From: Verrucomicrobium sp.
GTDB taxonomy: Bacteria > Verrucomicrobiota > Verrucomicrobiia > Methylacidiphilales > UBA1321
DNA: 42,199 nt
Direction: 5' to 3'
NCBI GenBank assembly: GCA_017849585.1
Contig: JAFIGT010000040.1
Coordinates: forward strand, 1 to 42,199
The translations under genes and the position numbers were made by a program. Positions within the stretch are counted from its first letter, which is position 1. Each line of letters starts with the position of its first letter. The notes beneath the pieces are model-generated. The model ran no database searches. It was not told the DNA's origin and saw nothing but the letters and a program-made list of their open reading frames with translations. This document shows, in pieces, positions 24,722-31,548 of this stretch.

Positions 24722-25043
24722 AGTTGGCACGCGAAAAAACAGGCCAAAAAACGCTGCCAGCCGACCGGAGGCCAGCGCGACCTTTCTCTCTCTTTTCCTT
24801 CCCTCTCACCAACTCGGCGGCGACAGCGAGCGCCTCCCCGATTTCCCTAGGAGGCGCGAGCCGAGCCGCGACTAATTATTCGGGGCAAGCCGGAGGCTGT
24901 GACAGGTGGTGTTTCCTGGCACAACTCCGGCGCGGGGAGGCCGGAAGGAGGGCGTTGCGGGAGGAAACCAGCAGGGTTTCCTCCCGCTGGAAAGGGGAGC
25001 GGCGTAGCGAAGCTAGCCGCGCGGGGAAAGTCCCGTTTCCCCG
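24722..25043. ncRNA. GC-rich hairpin array: structured RNA or origin-like DNA
   Basis: In about 320 bp flanked by AT-rich DNA nearly every block can pair. AGTTGG (24722-24727) pairs with CCAACT (24809-24814). CTCGGC/GCCGAG (24813-24818, 24860-24865) encloses GCGCCTCC/GGAGGCGC. GCCGGAG/CTCCGGC (24889-24895, 24925-24931) encloses GTGACAGG/CCTGGCAC with one mismatch. A 13-bp perfect stem spans 24957-24987. Two more stems are at 24999-25020 and 25022-25043. The first two stems overlap by two bases and may be alternative. No convincing protein is encoded. It could be a non-coding RNA, a long leader of the DUF932 unit, or an oriT/oriV. Confidence 0.5.
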
Positions 25044-25603
25044 AGAAGAAAGGAAGCGAACAGAAAAAGTCGTTCATTCAAAGACACGAAAAATTTCTCA
25101 TAGGAATATGACGAGTCAAAGCAAAGTAGAGAGATCGACGTATGAAGAGTACGCCAAGCATCCTGTTACAGAGAAAGAATAATACACCAAGAGAGACGAA
25201 GAAATTGTAAGACAATCACGAGATAGCGCCGAGGCACTAGACGGCAGACATCTTCACCATAAGGAAAGAGATATGTAAAAAAATTAGATAGAATCGAATG
25301 CCCCAGAATTGGATTTAGAATACCGCTTTGCAAATAGGGCATTCAGGTCAGATGCTTGCAAGACGGATTATTCAGACTACGACGAGATCAAACACTCAAG
25401 AAATTAGCATGAGGGTAACGAATGGGAAATACGTGTCCGTTGATTGTCTTGCTGGGGCGTTTCCTTGCCTCTTTCGATTGTTTCGTTCTTTGGGAGCATT
25501 CGGGCTCCTGTCCGCATGGGTAAAAATGCCTCATTAATCAGTGAAAATAGTCCGTTAGTAGTCTCAGGAGGCTTGTAATTCGGGAGGGTTTTAGGGTGGG
25601 CAT
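25044..25603. other. Gene-free stretch before the FkbM methyltransferase gene
   Basis: About 560 bp. One 24-codon frame (25108-25182, ATG after AGGAAT) continues in the same frame past its TAA for 32 more hydrophilic codons to 25278; it may be a decayed small gene. A 42-codon hydrophobic frame (25409-25537) lacks a ribosome binding site. I see no supported gene, strong repeat or terminator. Confidence 0.4.
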
Positions 25604-26488
25604 ATGATTAATCCCAAAGAGTTGCTGTACGATATTATCCACAAGACGATTGGGGACGTTACGCCTATTGCCAAGGCTGAAGTCCTGAAAGCGGCAAATG
25701 CCTTGCCCTGCAAGCATGGAGATTGGGGGAGCAAGGCGTTCATGGTGTTTTGCGACACCTATGCCCGACGCTATCATAACATCAACTATGACCCAGCGGT
25801 AAACGGTGAGTACTGGGCGATGCAGCAAATAGCCTCCCTAGCCCCCAAAGTGGTTTTTGATGTGGGCGCTAATGAGGGAAACTGGTCGTTTATTGCATCC
25901 AAGCTCTTTCGTGAAGCGGCCGTACATGCCTTTGAAATTGTTCCCACTACCTTTGAGATATTTACTGCCCTAACCAAGGGACGTGATCGGGTTATTGGCA
26001 ACAATGTCGGCCTGTCGAATGAGGAAAAGATCATCGAGGTCAACGTATACGAGGCTTCAACCGGCTATTCTTCTCTCTACGCATATCCCCAGCATGGTAG
26101 TGGATCGAAAGTTCCCTGCCGCGTCATGCGAGCCGACTCTTACATTGCTCAAAACGGAATTGAGCACATTGACTTTCTGAAAATTGATACCGAGGGTGCG
26201 GAGCCGTTGGTGCTGGAAGGATTTGGGAAATACCTTTCGGACGAGTTTATCGATATCATTCAATTTGAATACGGGACTATGAATTCCCGGACGCAATTCT
26301 TCCTGCAAGATTACTATGAGCTGTTTGAAAAGAAGAACTTCAAGCTGGGGAAGCTCTATCCTGAAGGAGTCGAGTTCGTGGATTACGACATGGAAGATAC
26401 CGCCATGTTTGACGCCTATTTCGGCCCTAACTACATCGCGGTTTCCAATAAGCGCCAGGAAATTATCGAGATGCTGAAGGAAAAATAA
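25604..26488 (+). CDS. FkbM family SAM-dependent methyltransferase
   Basis: A 294-aa protein. The SAM-binding motif I is VVFDVGANEGNWSFIA (about 83-98); the family's second hallmark, HIDFLKIDTEGAEPLVLEG (about 187-205), is intact. Members methylate hydroxyl groups of sugars and natural products. A GGAGGG sequence lies 16 bp before the ATG. It is the first gene of the plus-strand cargo segment, followed after 82 bp by the FRG-domain gene. Target unknown; modification of a surface glycan or other small molecule is possible. Confidence 0.9.
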   Translation: MINPKELLYDIIHKTIGDVTPIAKAEVLKAANALPCKHGDWGSKAFMVFCDTYARRYHNINYDPAVNGEYWAMQQIASLAPKVVFDVGANEGNWSFIASKLFREAAVHAFEIVPTTFEIFTALTKGRDRVIGNNVGLSNEEKIIEVNVYEASTGYSSLYAYPQHGSGSKVPCRVMRADSYIAQNGIEHIDFLKIDTEGAEPLVLEGFGKYLSDEFIDIIQFEYGTMNSRTQFFLQDYYELFEKKNFKLGKLYPEGVEFVDYDMEDTAMFDAYFGPNYIAVSNKRQEIIEMLKEK

Positions 26489-26570
26489 ACGGTGGCTGAT
26501 GCTCCGGCTCCGCTTGGTCGTTTTCAATAATTCATATTGAGCGTCCTCGTAATACGGTGGATAAGAAAAC

Positions 26571-27425
26571 ATGGAAATTCTGAGTCCACGAAAAATCATG
26601 TCGCTACTGGAAGGCGATTCTTCATTTCGACCTGCTGGCAATCAGGAGATTCGCGCTGATCGTGGCATGCTGATTTCCAGTTTTCCTGAGCTAGTTGAAA
26701 AGGTGGCGCAACTTTCATTTCATAATCCTGAGCAAATCCTTTTATTCCGTGGGCAGTCGCGGGAATGGCGAAACAGTTGGAAGAACACCACGATCATGCC
26801 ATCCATTTCTCGCGTATTCAAAGGAACAAAACCACCTAGCTATCAGGAATTGGTAGAGCGTTATCACGCCCTCGACCATGCGGAGCAACTATTATTGGAA
26901 GTGTTCTCAAAAAGCCATTTGTTGGGTCGTCGGCGTATTGGTCAGCATCGGTTGTTGCGCTGGGCGATTCTGCAACATTATGAAGTGTGTGGAACCCCCT
27001 TGCTGGATGTCACCCAGTCCCTACGGGTGGCGGCTTCGTTCGCTGCCAATGACCAATCTGAATCAGACCCCGTCCTGTACGTGCTCGGCGTGCCAGCACT
27101 TTCAGGCAGTATCACAGCCTCCTCGGAACAAGGGATTCAAATCATACGACTCTCCAGCATTTGCCCGCCTGAAGCGAGGCGTCCTTATTTTCAGGAGGGC
27201 TATCTGGTGACGGAATATCCCGAGTTGGCGACTATCACCGAAAAGCAGAACTATCGTCCCCATGAGAACGATTTTGGTCGTCGCTTGATCTGCAAATTTC
27301 GTCTCGCCCGCACTGGATTCTGGTCAAAAGACTACCCGGCGATTCCCAATGAGGCGTTGTATCCAAACGAGCGAGATCCGCTGGTGGAGCTTACCAGCGA
27401 AGTGAAACGTCGCATGGTATCCTGA
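26571..27425 (+). CDS. FRG-domain protein
   Basis: A 284-aa protein. The FRG signature is clear: ILLFRGQSREW (about 63-73), then the central HYEVCGTPLLDVTQSLRVAASFA segment (about 140-162), where HYGxPTRLLDxT is the family norm. FRG domains occur in accessory and defence-associated loci and are thought to act as enzymatic modules, but the activity is not established. The replacement of the usual Arg-Leu by Pro-Leu before LDVT is worth noting. It follows the methyltransferase gene and precedes two unusual hairpins and a PUR-like gene. Confidence 0.8.
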   Translation: MEILSPRKIMSLLEGDSSFRPAGNQEIRADRGMLISSFPELVEKVAQLSFHNPEQILLFRGQSREWRNSWKNTTIMPSISRVFKGTKPPSYQELVERYHALDHAEQLLLEVFSKSHLLGRRRIGQHRLLRWAILQHYEVCGTPLLDVTQSLRVAASFAANDQSESDPVLYVLGVPALSGSITASSEQGIQIIRLSSICPPEARRPYFQEGYLVTEYPELATITEKQNYRPHENDFGRRLICKFRLARTGFWSKDYPAIPNEALYPNERDPLVELTSEVKRRMVS

Positions 27426-27443
27426 GAGATGGTCATCCGAGCG

Positions 27444-27463
27444 GGGATAGGCGTGCCTATCCC
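27444..27463. repeat. Hairpin with GGCGTGCC apex after the FRG gene
   Basis: GGGATAGGC and GCCTATCCC pair exactly around GT, 19 bp past the FRG stop codon. Its apex is identical to that of a second hairpin 90 bp downstream. No T-run follows. Confidence 0.55.
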
Positions 27464-27534
27464 AAGAGAGAGGCTCATTGAATGTCAACAGGATGAACCT
27501 GTGGTACGCCCCATCGCCTAGGCATTTCCCACAA

Positions 27535-27564
27535 CAAATGGGCGTGCCCATTTGGGCGGGTTTT
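27535..27564 (+). terminator. Second GGCGTGCC-apex hairpin followed by a short T-run
   Basis: CAAATGGGC and GCCCATTTG pair exactly around GT (27535-27554); GGCGGGTTTT follows. It is terminator-like for the FRG transcript and shares its apex octamer with the hairpin at 27444-27463. Confidence 0.5.
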
Positions 27565-27638
27565 AAATAATTAGCATTTACGCGGATTCCAGAGATCGTA
27601 AACTACCGCTGTGTTCAAAAGGAATCCACACCCCCATA

Positions 27639-27660
27639 CCCGTTCCAATAAAGGAACGGG
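27639..27660 (+). promoter_or_regulatory. Hairpin in the leader of the second PUR-like gene
   Basis: CCCGTTCC and GGAACGGG pair exactly around AATAAA. The purine-rich 3' arm contains the only Shine-Dalgarno-like sequence near the gene, so pairing could control translation, possibly by the PUR protein itself. Inference. Confidence 0.35.
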
Positions 27661-27688
27661 GGCGAATCAGTGCATTGCAGAAACCACC

Positions 27689-27871
27689 GTGCAGAGCGAG
27701 CGCAAGACTTTTCGTGTCGGTCGCTATGAAAACCCGAGAGGTGCCTACCTGCGCATTACGGAAGTTTCCAACGGCTATTCCAATAATATTGTCATTCCCC
27801 TAAGCGGTGTCGCGGATGTGATCGGGGCTTTGGACGCCATGTTGCAGCAAAGTCCAGACTTCAAGGGATAA
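27689..27871 (+). CDS. Second PUR-alpha-like nucleic-acid-binding protein
   Basis: A single PUR repeat of about 60 aa from the GTG at 27689; a longer frame begins with GTG at 27611, so the start is uncertain. The diagnostic strands FRVGRYENPRGAYLRITEVSNG and NIVIPLSGVADV match the chromosomal copy at 2526-2735 in order and spacing. An 8-bp perfect hairpin (27639-27660, loop AATAAA, GGAACGGG as its 3' arm) precedes this start and could mask or offer a ribosome binding site, a sign of translational control. A strong terminator follows. Confidence 0.75.
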   Translation: MQSERKTFRVGRYENPRGAYLRITEVSNGYSNNIVIPLSGVADVIGALDAMLQQSPDFKG

Positions 27872-27885
27872 CCGCCCGTTTTATT

Positions 27886-27946
27886 CGATGCAGCCACGAT
27901 ATCTGTCCGGCAATGGACACTGTACCTTGGCTGCATCGTTTTTTTT
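27886..27946 (+). terminator. Strong intrinsic terminator of the second PUR-like gene
   Basis: An 11-bp perfect stem (27886-27896 with 27928-27938) is followed by eight T residues. The 31-nt loop contains its own TGTCC/GGACA stem. It sits 14 bp past the PUR stop codon and before the convergent PEP-CTERM gene. Confidence 0.9.
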
Positions 27947-27958
27947 CGAGCGTGCTGA

Positions 27959-28714
27959 CTATTTGCAGAAATGGGCGCGATTGGTTTTCCAGCGCATCTG
28001 CCATACCAGTAGTGCCATGCCGGAAAGAATCATGGCAATACTGACTGGCTCCGGCGCGGCCTGTGCGACAGTTCCATTGAGGATCAACTCATTTCCGGTC
28101 AGATTGGTAAGTACGCGCAAATCGTTACCGTAGGAGATACCGCCTGCGGAGCTGTAGTAACCGTAAGCCCAGAATCCGAACTCAATATTTTGGCTTTGAG
28201 TGAGAGTCAATGGCTGCGTGAAATTCCACGCTACCAGCGCAGACGGTGCGGAACGCTGAATGTCGTAGGCTGATCCCTGCATGACCCATGATCCACCGTT
28301 AATGCGATAACCCCAGATACCCAGGCTTGGCGCTGAACTGTCGCTACTCCATGCGGGAGCATACTGAAACGAACTCAGGGTTAACGTGTAGCCCGTATTG
28401 ACTGCGACGGTGAAACTGGCGTAGGGATAAGAGGTATTCAAGGTAGTGGTTCCATATGACCAGTTATAAGCGCGAAACTCGCTATTGGATGCGCTTTGGA
28501 CGCCCCATGAATGCATGGCCAGATCAGTTTCAGTAAGGTGCGGATTTAATGTGCGCGTTGGCGTGACACAGTTTGCGGCATTGCCGGGGTCGTACACGTA
28601 GAGGTCATAATCCCATCCTGCGATAATGGCTGCTGAGGCGTGGCGAATGGAAAACAGGCCAATGACGGCGATAGCAAACAGGTTGAGCGTGATAATGGCG
28701 GTGAATTTTTTCAT
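27959..28714 (-). CDS. PEP-CTERM sorted secreted protein
   Basis: A 251-aa exported protein. Signal peptide at residues 1-28 (ends HASA-AI). The body is Ser/Thr/Tyr-rich and beta-predicted. The C-terminus has the full PEP-CTERM signal: APEP (about 221), then a hydrophobic helix (VSIAMILSGMALLVWQM), then a basic cluster (RWKTNR). Such proteins are processed by exosortase and displayed at the surface or in the exopolysaccharide. GAAGGA lies 6 nt before the ATG. The promoter region contains an 11-G tract. It is convergent with the PUR-like gene. Confidence 0.85.
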   Translation of the reverse strand: MKKFTAIITLNLFAIAVIGLFSIRHASAAIIAGWDYDLYVYDPGNAANCVTPTRTLNPHLTETDLAMHSWGVQSASNSEFRAYNWSYGTTTLNTSYPYASFTVAVNTGYTLTLSSFQYAPAWSSDSSAPSLGIWGYRINGGSWVMQGSAYDIQRSAPSALVAWNFTQPLTLTQSQNIEFGFWAYGYYSSAGGISYGNDLRVLTNLTGNELILNGTVAQAAPEPVSIAMILSGMALLVWQMRWKTNRAHFCK

Positions 28715-28745
28715 GCGATCCTTCGTTGTGATGGGGTTGGTGCGT

Positions 28746-28756
28746 GGGGGGGGGGG
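28746..28756. repeat. 11-G homopolymer tract upstream of the PEP-CTERM gene
   Basis: Eleven consecutive G residues on the plus strand (C on the coding strand) lie 32-42 bp upstream of the PEP-CTERM start codon, where a promoter or leader would be. Length change in such tracts can switch expression; it is also a place where sequencing errors are common. Confidence 0.6.
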
Positions 28757-28781
28757 TAAAAGTGGGCGACTGCGAACTTAT

Positions 28782-29093
28782 TTAGCTGGTGCGCGGGGCT
28801 GTAACGGCTCGCACTCGCGTGCCAGCCTTCTTCGGCATGAAGTTATTGGCCGTGGGAGGGAAAGAGGGGGACGGCAGTACGAACTGCGTCTTATTGAAAT
28901 CAATCGCTTGCTGGGCGAGAAAGATTGTCTTGTGCAGGTGAGGCTGCGAACGGTCGGCGATTAATCTCAGCACAATGCTGACACAATCGTTGATGAACTG
29001 GCCTTCGGAATAATCCAAGAGGCCGGAAATCTGTTTGATCCCGTCCCTGACGGGAGAATCGAATTTCACGCTGAGAGGTTTGAGGGGTTCCAT
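28782..29093 (-). CDS. Ribbon-helix-helix-like small protein at the end of the transfer operon
   Basis: A 103-aa protein. The N-terminal half has a strand then two helices (LSVKFDSPVRDGIKQISGLLDYSEGQFINDCVSIVLRLI), the pattern of ribbon-helix-helix DNA-binding proteins; the second half is unstructured and basic. GGAG lies 11 nt before the ATG. It is separated from the upstream 137-aa gene by a 7-bp GC hairpin (29113-29144). It could be a relaxosome or regulatory factor; the family is not certain. Confidence 0.55.
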   Translation of the reverse strand: MEPLKPLSVKFDSPVRDGIKQISGLLDYSEGQFINDCVSIVLRLIADRSQPHLHKTIFLAQQAIDFNKTQFVLPSPSFPPTANNFMPKKAGTRVRAVTAPRTS

Positions 29094-29112
29094 AGATAGA
29101 GTTCTCCGATAA

Positions 29113-29144
29113 GCGCGTGAAGGTGGTTAATAGCCTCCACGCGC
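29113..29144 (-). repeat. GC hairpin between small genes of the transfer operon
   Basis: GCGCGTG and CACGCGC pair exactly, with AGG/CCT extending the stem after a one-base internal loop. It lies between the 137-aa and 103-aa genes and may attenuate or process the operon transcript; no T-run follows. Confidence 0.4.
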
Positions 29145-29165
29145 CATGTCTTGTGAGTGATGGGC

Positions 29166-29579
29166 TTACTGGGTGATCGCGTGACCCTGCGATTGGCTTT
29201 CGCGTCGGCTGAAATCGAGTTTGTTCCGTTCCTCGCCGATAATATCGACCAGAGCTTTTTCACGATTCATTGGGCTGAACCGCTCCACGCGTTCATGGAC
29301 ACGTTGTTGCACTTCTGGCGTCTGCTTTTCGAGCCACTCCATTGCACCCGGAGCCAGATTCTTGGCGATACGGATTTCGGCTTCGTGACGGAACATCCGG
29401 TTGAGCATGAGCGTGCGGACGGCACGTTCGGGATGCGCTTTGACCAGTTCGGTATAGTGACTGGTCAATCTCGAATTGGTTTTGATGAATTCGTTGAGGC
29501 GTTGATCCACTTCGGGGGTGACTTTACTGAAACGATCATCGTCGGTCTGCGGTACGGAAGTTGAGCTTCTGTTAAACAT
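29166..29579 (-). CDS. Hypothetical helical protein of the transfer operon
   Basis: A 137-aa, hydrophilic, almost wholly helical protein without signal peptide or recognised domain. Charged throughout (for example EWLEKQTPEVQQRVHERVERF). It sits between two small genes downstream of the VirB10-type gene. Conservation of position within related elements would be needed to link it to transfer. Confidence 0.6.
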   Translation of the reverse strand: MFNRSSTSVPQTDDDRFSKVTPEVDQRLNEFIKTNSRLTSHYTELVKAHPERAVRTLMLNRMFRHEAEIRIAKNLAPGAMEWLEKQTPEVQQRVHERVERFSPMNREKALVDIIGEERNKLDFSRRESQSQGHAITQ

Positions 29580-29609
29580 AGGGATTCTTTCTTTGATGGG
29601 GTGTTGGTA

Positions 29610-29861
29610 TCAAGAGGCGTTGAGAGGTTCGTGGCCGAAGACATAAACCTCGGCCTCATCGGGCATGGGAGCTCCGGTGACATTGCGCAAGGCCAGATCG
29701 AAATGCCGGGCCACGTCGTCGGCGCTGAACTCGGCAAGAATGCAACGCATGAGCGTCTGGGCATCGGGAGCCGGGTCGCCAATGTAATTGGCCAGCTTTT
29801 CGGAGGCATCGTAATATCGCTGCGCCACTTGGTCAGGCAGCGAGACATTGATATGAATCAT
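29610..29861 (-). CDS. Small protein with ribbon-helix-helix-like N-terminus
   Basis: An 83-aa protein starting at MIHINVSLPD, supported by AAAGGA 8 nt upstream; the open extension before it is not believed. The strand INVSL followed by helix DQVAQRYYDASEKLA resembles a ribbon-helix-helix start. The rest is acidic and helical. It is 5 bp after the second lipoprotein gene, so it is co-transcribed with the secretion genes. Confidence 0.6.
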   Translation of the reverse strand: MIHINVSLPDQVAQRYYDASEKLANYIGDPAPDAQTLMRCILAEFSADDVARHFDLALRNVTGAPMPDEAEVYVFGHEPLNAS

Positions 29862-29866
29862 GTGGA

Positions 29867-30553
29867 TTATCCTTTCGTTGGGGGTTGTGGCGGGGTGGAT
29901 TTCGGCCAAAAGGAACGAAACCACTCGCGCCAAGTTTTTTGTTGAGAAACCGAAGGGGTGGTTGTTATCGGTTTTGTGGCTGACGGTTCGACAACTTGTT
30001 GTAGTGGAGGCGATGCGGTCGAAACAACCGGCTGCGACGGTTCTTCTGGCGCGCGAAGCTTCGGGAGCATGTCTTGCAATTTTTTGAGTTCCTGTACGAG
30101 TCGTTCATTTTGTTCATAACTGGTTTTGAGTAGTTGATCTTCCTCCTTGATTTTCTGTTCCAATTCGGCGGTAAGCATCACCTGCTGGCGGGTTGGTTCA
30201 GCGACGGCAACTGGGGCGGTTCCCGCTGCCTGTGCCGAACCGAGTGGTACAGACGTGGGAGCGTTGGGCGCGGTATTCCACTGGGGAGAGGTTTCCACCC
30301 GATAAATCTCATGCGCTTCATGCATGACCGTGGTAGAGTCGGGGTCGGCGTAACGGCCTACCGGGTAGGCTTTGAGATTTTCCGGGGTGCGCACGGTGGC
30401 ATACGGTGAACCGCTTGGCAGGGTGGGCGTTTCGACTGGGAGGGGCGTCGTATCGACCAATGGCTTGGACGTGGACACACAGCCAATGGGCAACAGGGAT
30501 GTCAGCAACAGGAACGCTGCATGGAGCAGTCGTATGTGGTAGGGATAGTTCAT
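29867..30553 (-). CDS. Lipoprotein of the type IV secretion operon
   Basis: A 228-aa exported lipoprotein with a lipobox LPIGC (Cys about 25). A Pro/Thr-rich linker follows, then a coiled-coil segment (about 128-165, LEQKIKEEDQLLKTSYEQNERLVQELKKLQ) and a Pro-rich C-terminus. The start overlaps the VirB10-type stop by one base (TAATG). Its position suggests a VirB7/TrbH-like outer-membrane partner that stabilises the secretion core, but there is no clear sequence family. Confidence 0.7.
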   Translation of the reverse strand: MNYPYHIRLLHAAFLLLTSLLPIGCVSTSKPLVDTTPLPVETPTLPSGSPYATVRTPENLKAYPVGRYADPDSTTVMHEAHEIYRVETSPQWNTAPNAPTSVPLGSAQAAGTAPVAVAEPTRQQVMLTAELEQKIKEEDQLLKTSYEQNERLVQELKKLQDMLPKLRAPEEPSQPVVSTASPPLQQVVEPSATKPITTTPSVSQQKTWREWFRSFWPKSTPPQPPTKG

Positions 30554-31548
30554 TATTTTTTACTTTCCGCTTTGGTGGTGATCCGGGAATTGCCGCGCAG
30601 GGCATTTTCCAGATCAATGGGTTGAGTGACGTAGAGGTAAAATTGCTTTCCAGCGGGGACACGGACATAAAAACCATTGCGTTTGATCGAGTTGGCGATT
30701 TGCTGGGCGTAGTTGAATAGAACGGCGCTTACGCCTTCGAGGGCGGCGTTTTTGGGAGTACTCAGAGCTGTTTGTGATGTCTGCCCGGTGAGCGTGTTGA
30801 TATTGTTTTGTGTGTCGAGCAACCCTGTCGTGGCTGCACTCAGGAACGTGGAGGCGAATAATTTGATCTCGGCCATGTTATCGGTTTTGAGAACTTCGCC
30901 CCTGAGTCCAGCAGAGCCATCGGTCAACTCCCATCTGCCTGACTTGTAATGGTGCTCCATATCCAGAGCGATTCCACGTAAGGGAAGTTCTGCTCCGTTA
31001 AGTTTGTCTGTCGTCCGCCATACGACGACCCAGTTGGTATCGCTGGCGATGCGCTCGCGGGAGGGATCGACTTGGGCTTTGCCATGGACTTCGGCACCTG
31101 CGGGAATAATCAATTTTCCGTCGTGCCAAAGGTCTTCCGTTACATAACCGATGATCGGAGTTTCAATCTTTGCCGAATCAATGGTGATGATTGTTTCGCA
31201 TGGAATGAGACGCCCGTAGGGGGCATAGGTATCGGACACCTCGGCCTGTGCTGACGATGTGCTGTGGTATAGCGAAATCGGCAACTGAGTCATTGGGAGG
31301 ACTACCGGAATGGCTGGAACGGGGCGGCGGGTTTTATTCAGGGCGTCTGCGTTGACTCCATTTCGCAATTCCGTTCGGACGTCCTGATTGGTTGCCTGAG
31401 GCAGTTCCTGTGGTTTAACCGATACTTTGCTCGGGCGATGATTATAGGTATAGAGAAGTATGCCTAGGACTGCGACGGCCAGGGCAAACAGGCAAAACTT
31501 CCCCGTATCGGTCTTGAAGGAATCAAAGAATTTCCGCGTATCAATCAT
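30553..31548 (-). CDS. trbI: VirB10/TrbI-type core-complex protein
   Basis: A 331-aa protein starting at MIDTRKFFD, with AGGAGA before the ATG; the start overlaps the VirB9-type stop (ATGA). One N-terminal membrane helix (about 15-35) leads to a proline-containing linker. The beta-barrel domain (about 100-325) has family segments: GRLIPCETIITIDS, IETPIIGYVTEDLWHDGKLIIPAGAEVHGKAQV, and the C-terminal VRVPAGKQFYLYVTQPIDL. It links inner and outer membranes of the type IV secretion channel. The antenna region between the halves is present. Confidence 0.88.
   Translation of the reverse strand: MIDTRKFFDSFKTDTGKFCLFALAVAVLGILLYTYNHRPSKVSVKPQELPQATNQDVRTELRNGVNADALNKTRRPVPAIPVVLPMTQLPISLYHSTSSAQAEVSDTYAPYGRLIPCETIITIDSAKIETPIIGYVTEDLWHDGKLIIPAGAEVHGKAQVDPSRERIASDTNWVVVWRTTDKLNGAELPLRGIALDMEHHYKSGRWELTDGSAGLRGEVLKTDNMAEIKLFASTFLSAATTGLLDTQNNINTLTGQTSQTALSTPKNAALEGVSAVLFNYAQQIANSIKRNGFYVRVPAGKQFYLYVTQPIDLENALRGNSRITTKAESKK

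Noticed and set aside
24619-25182. A 187-aa plus-strand frame across the hairpin array
   Set aside because: It has no ribosome binding site, odd composition and runs through perfect inverted repeats; the region is better explained as structured non-coding DNA or RNA.
25409-25537. A 42-codon hydrophobic frame before the FkbM gene
   Set aside because: No ribosome binding site or promoter and no recognisable pattern; too short to support.
27444-27554. CRISPR array
   Set aside because: Only two hairpins sharing an 8-bp apex, with different flanking stems; no repeated unit with regular spacers.
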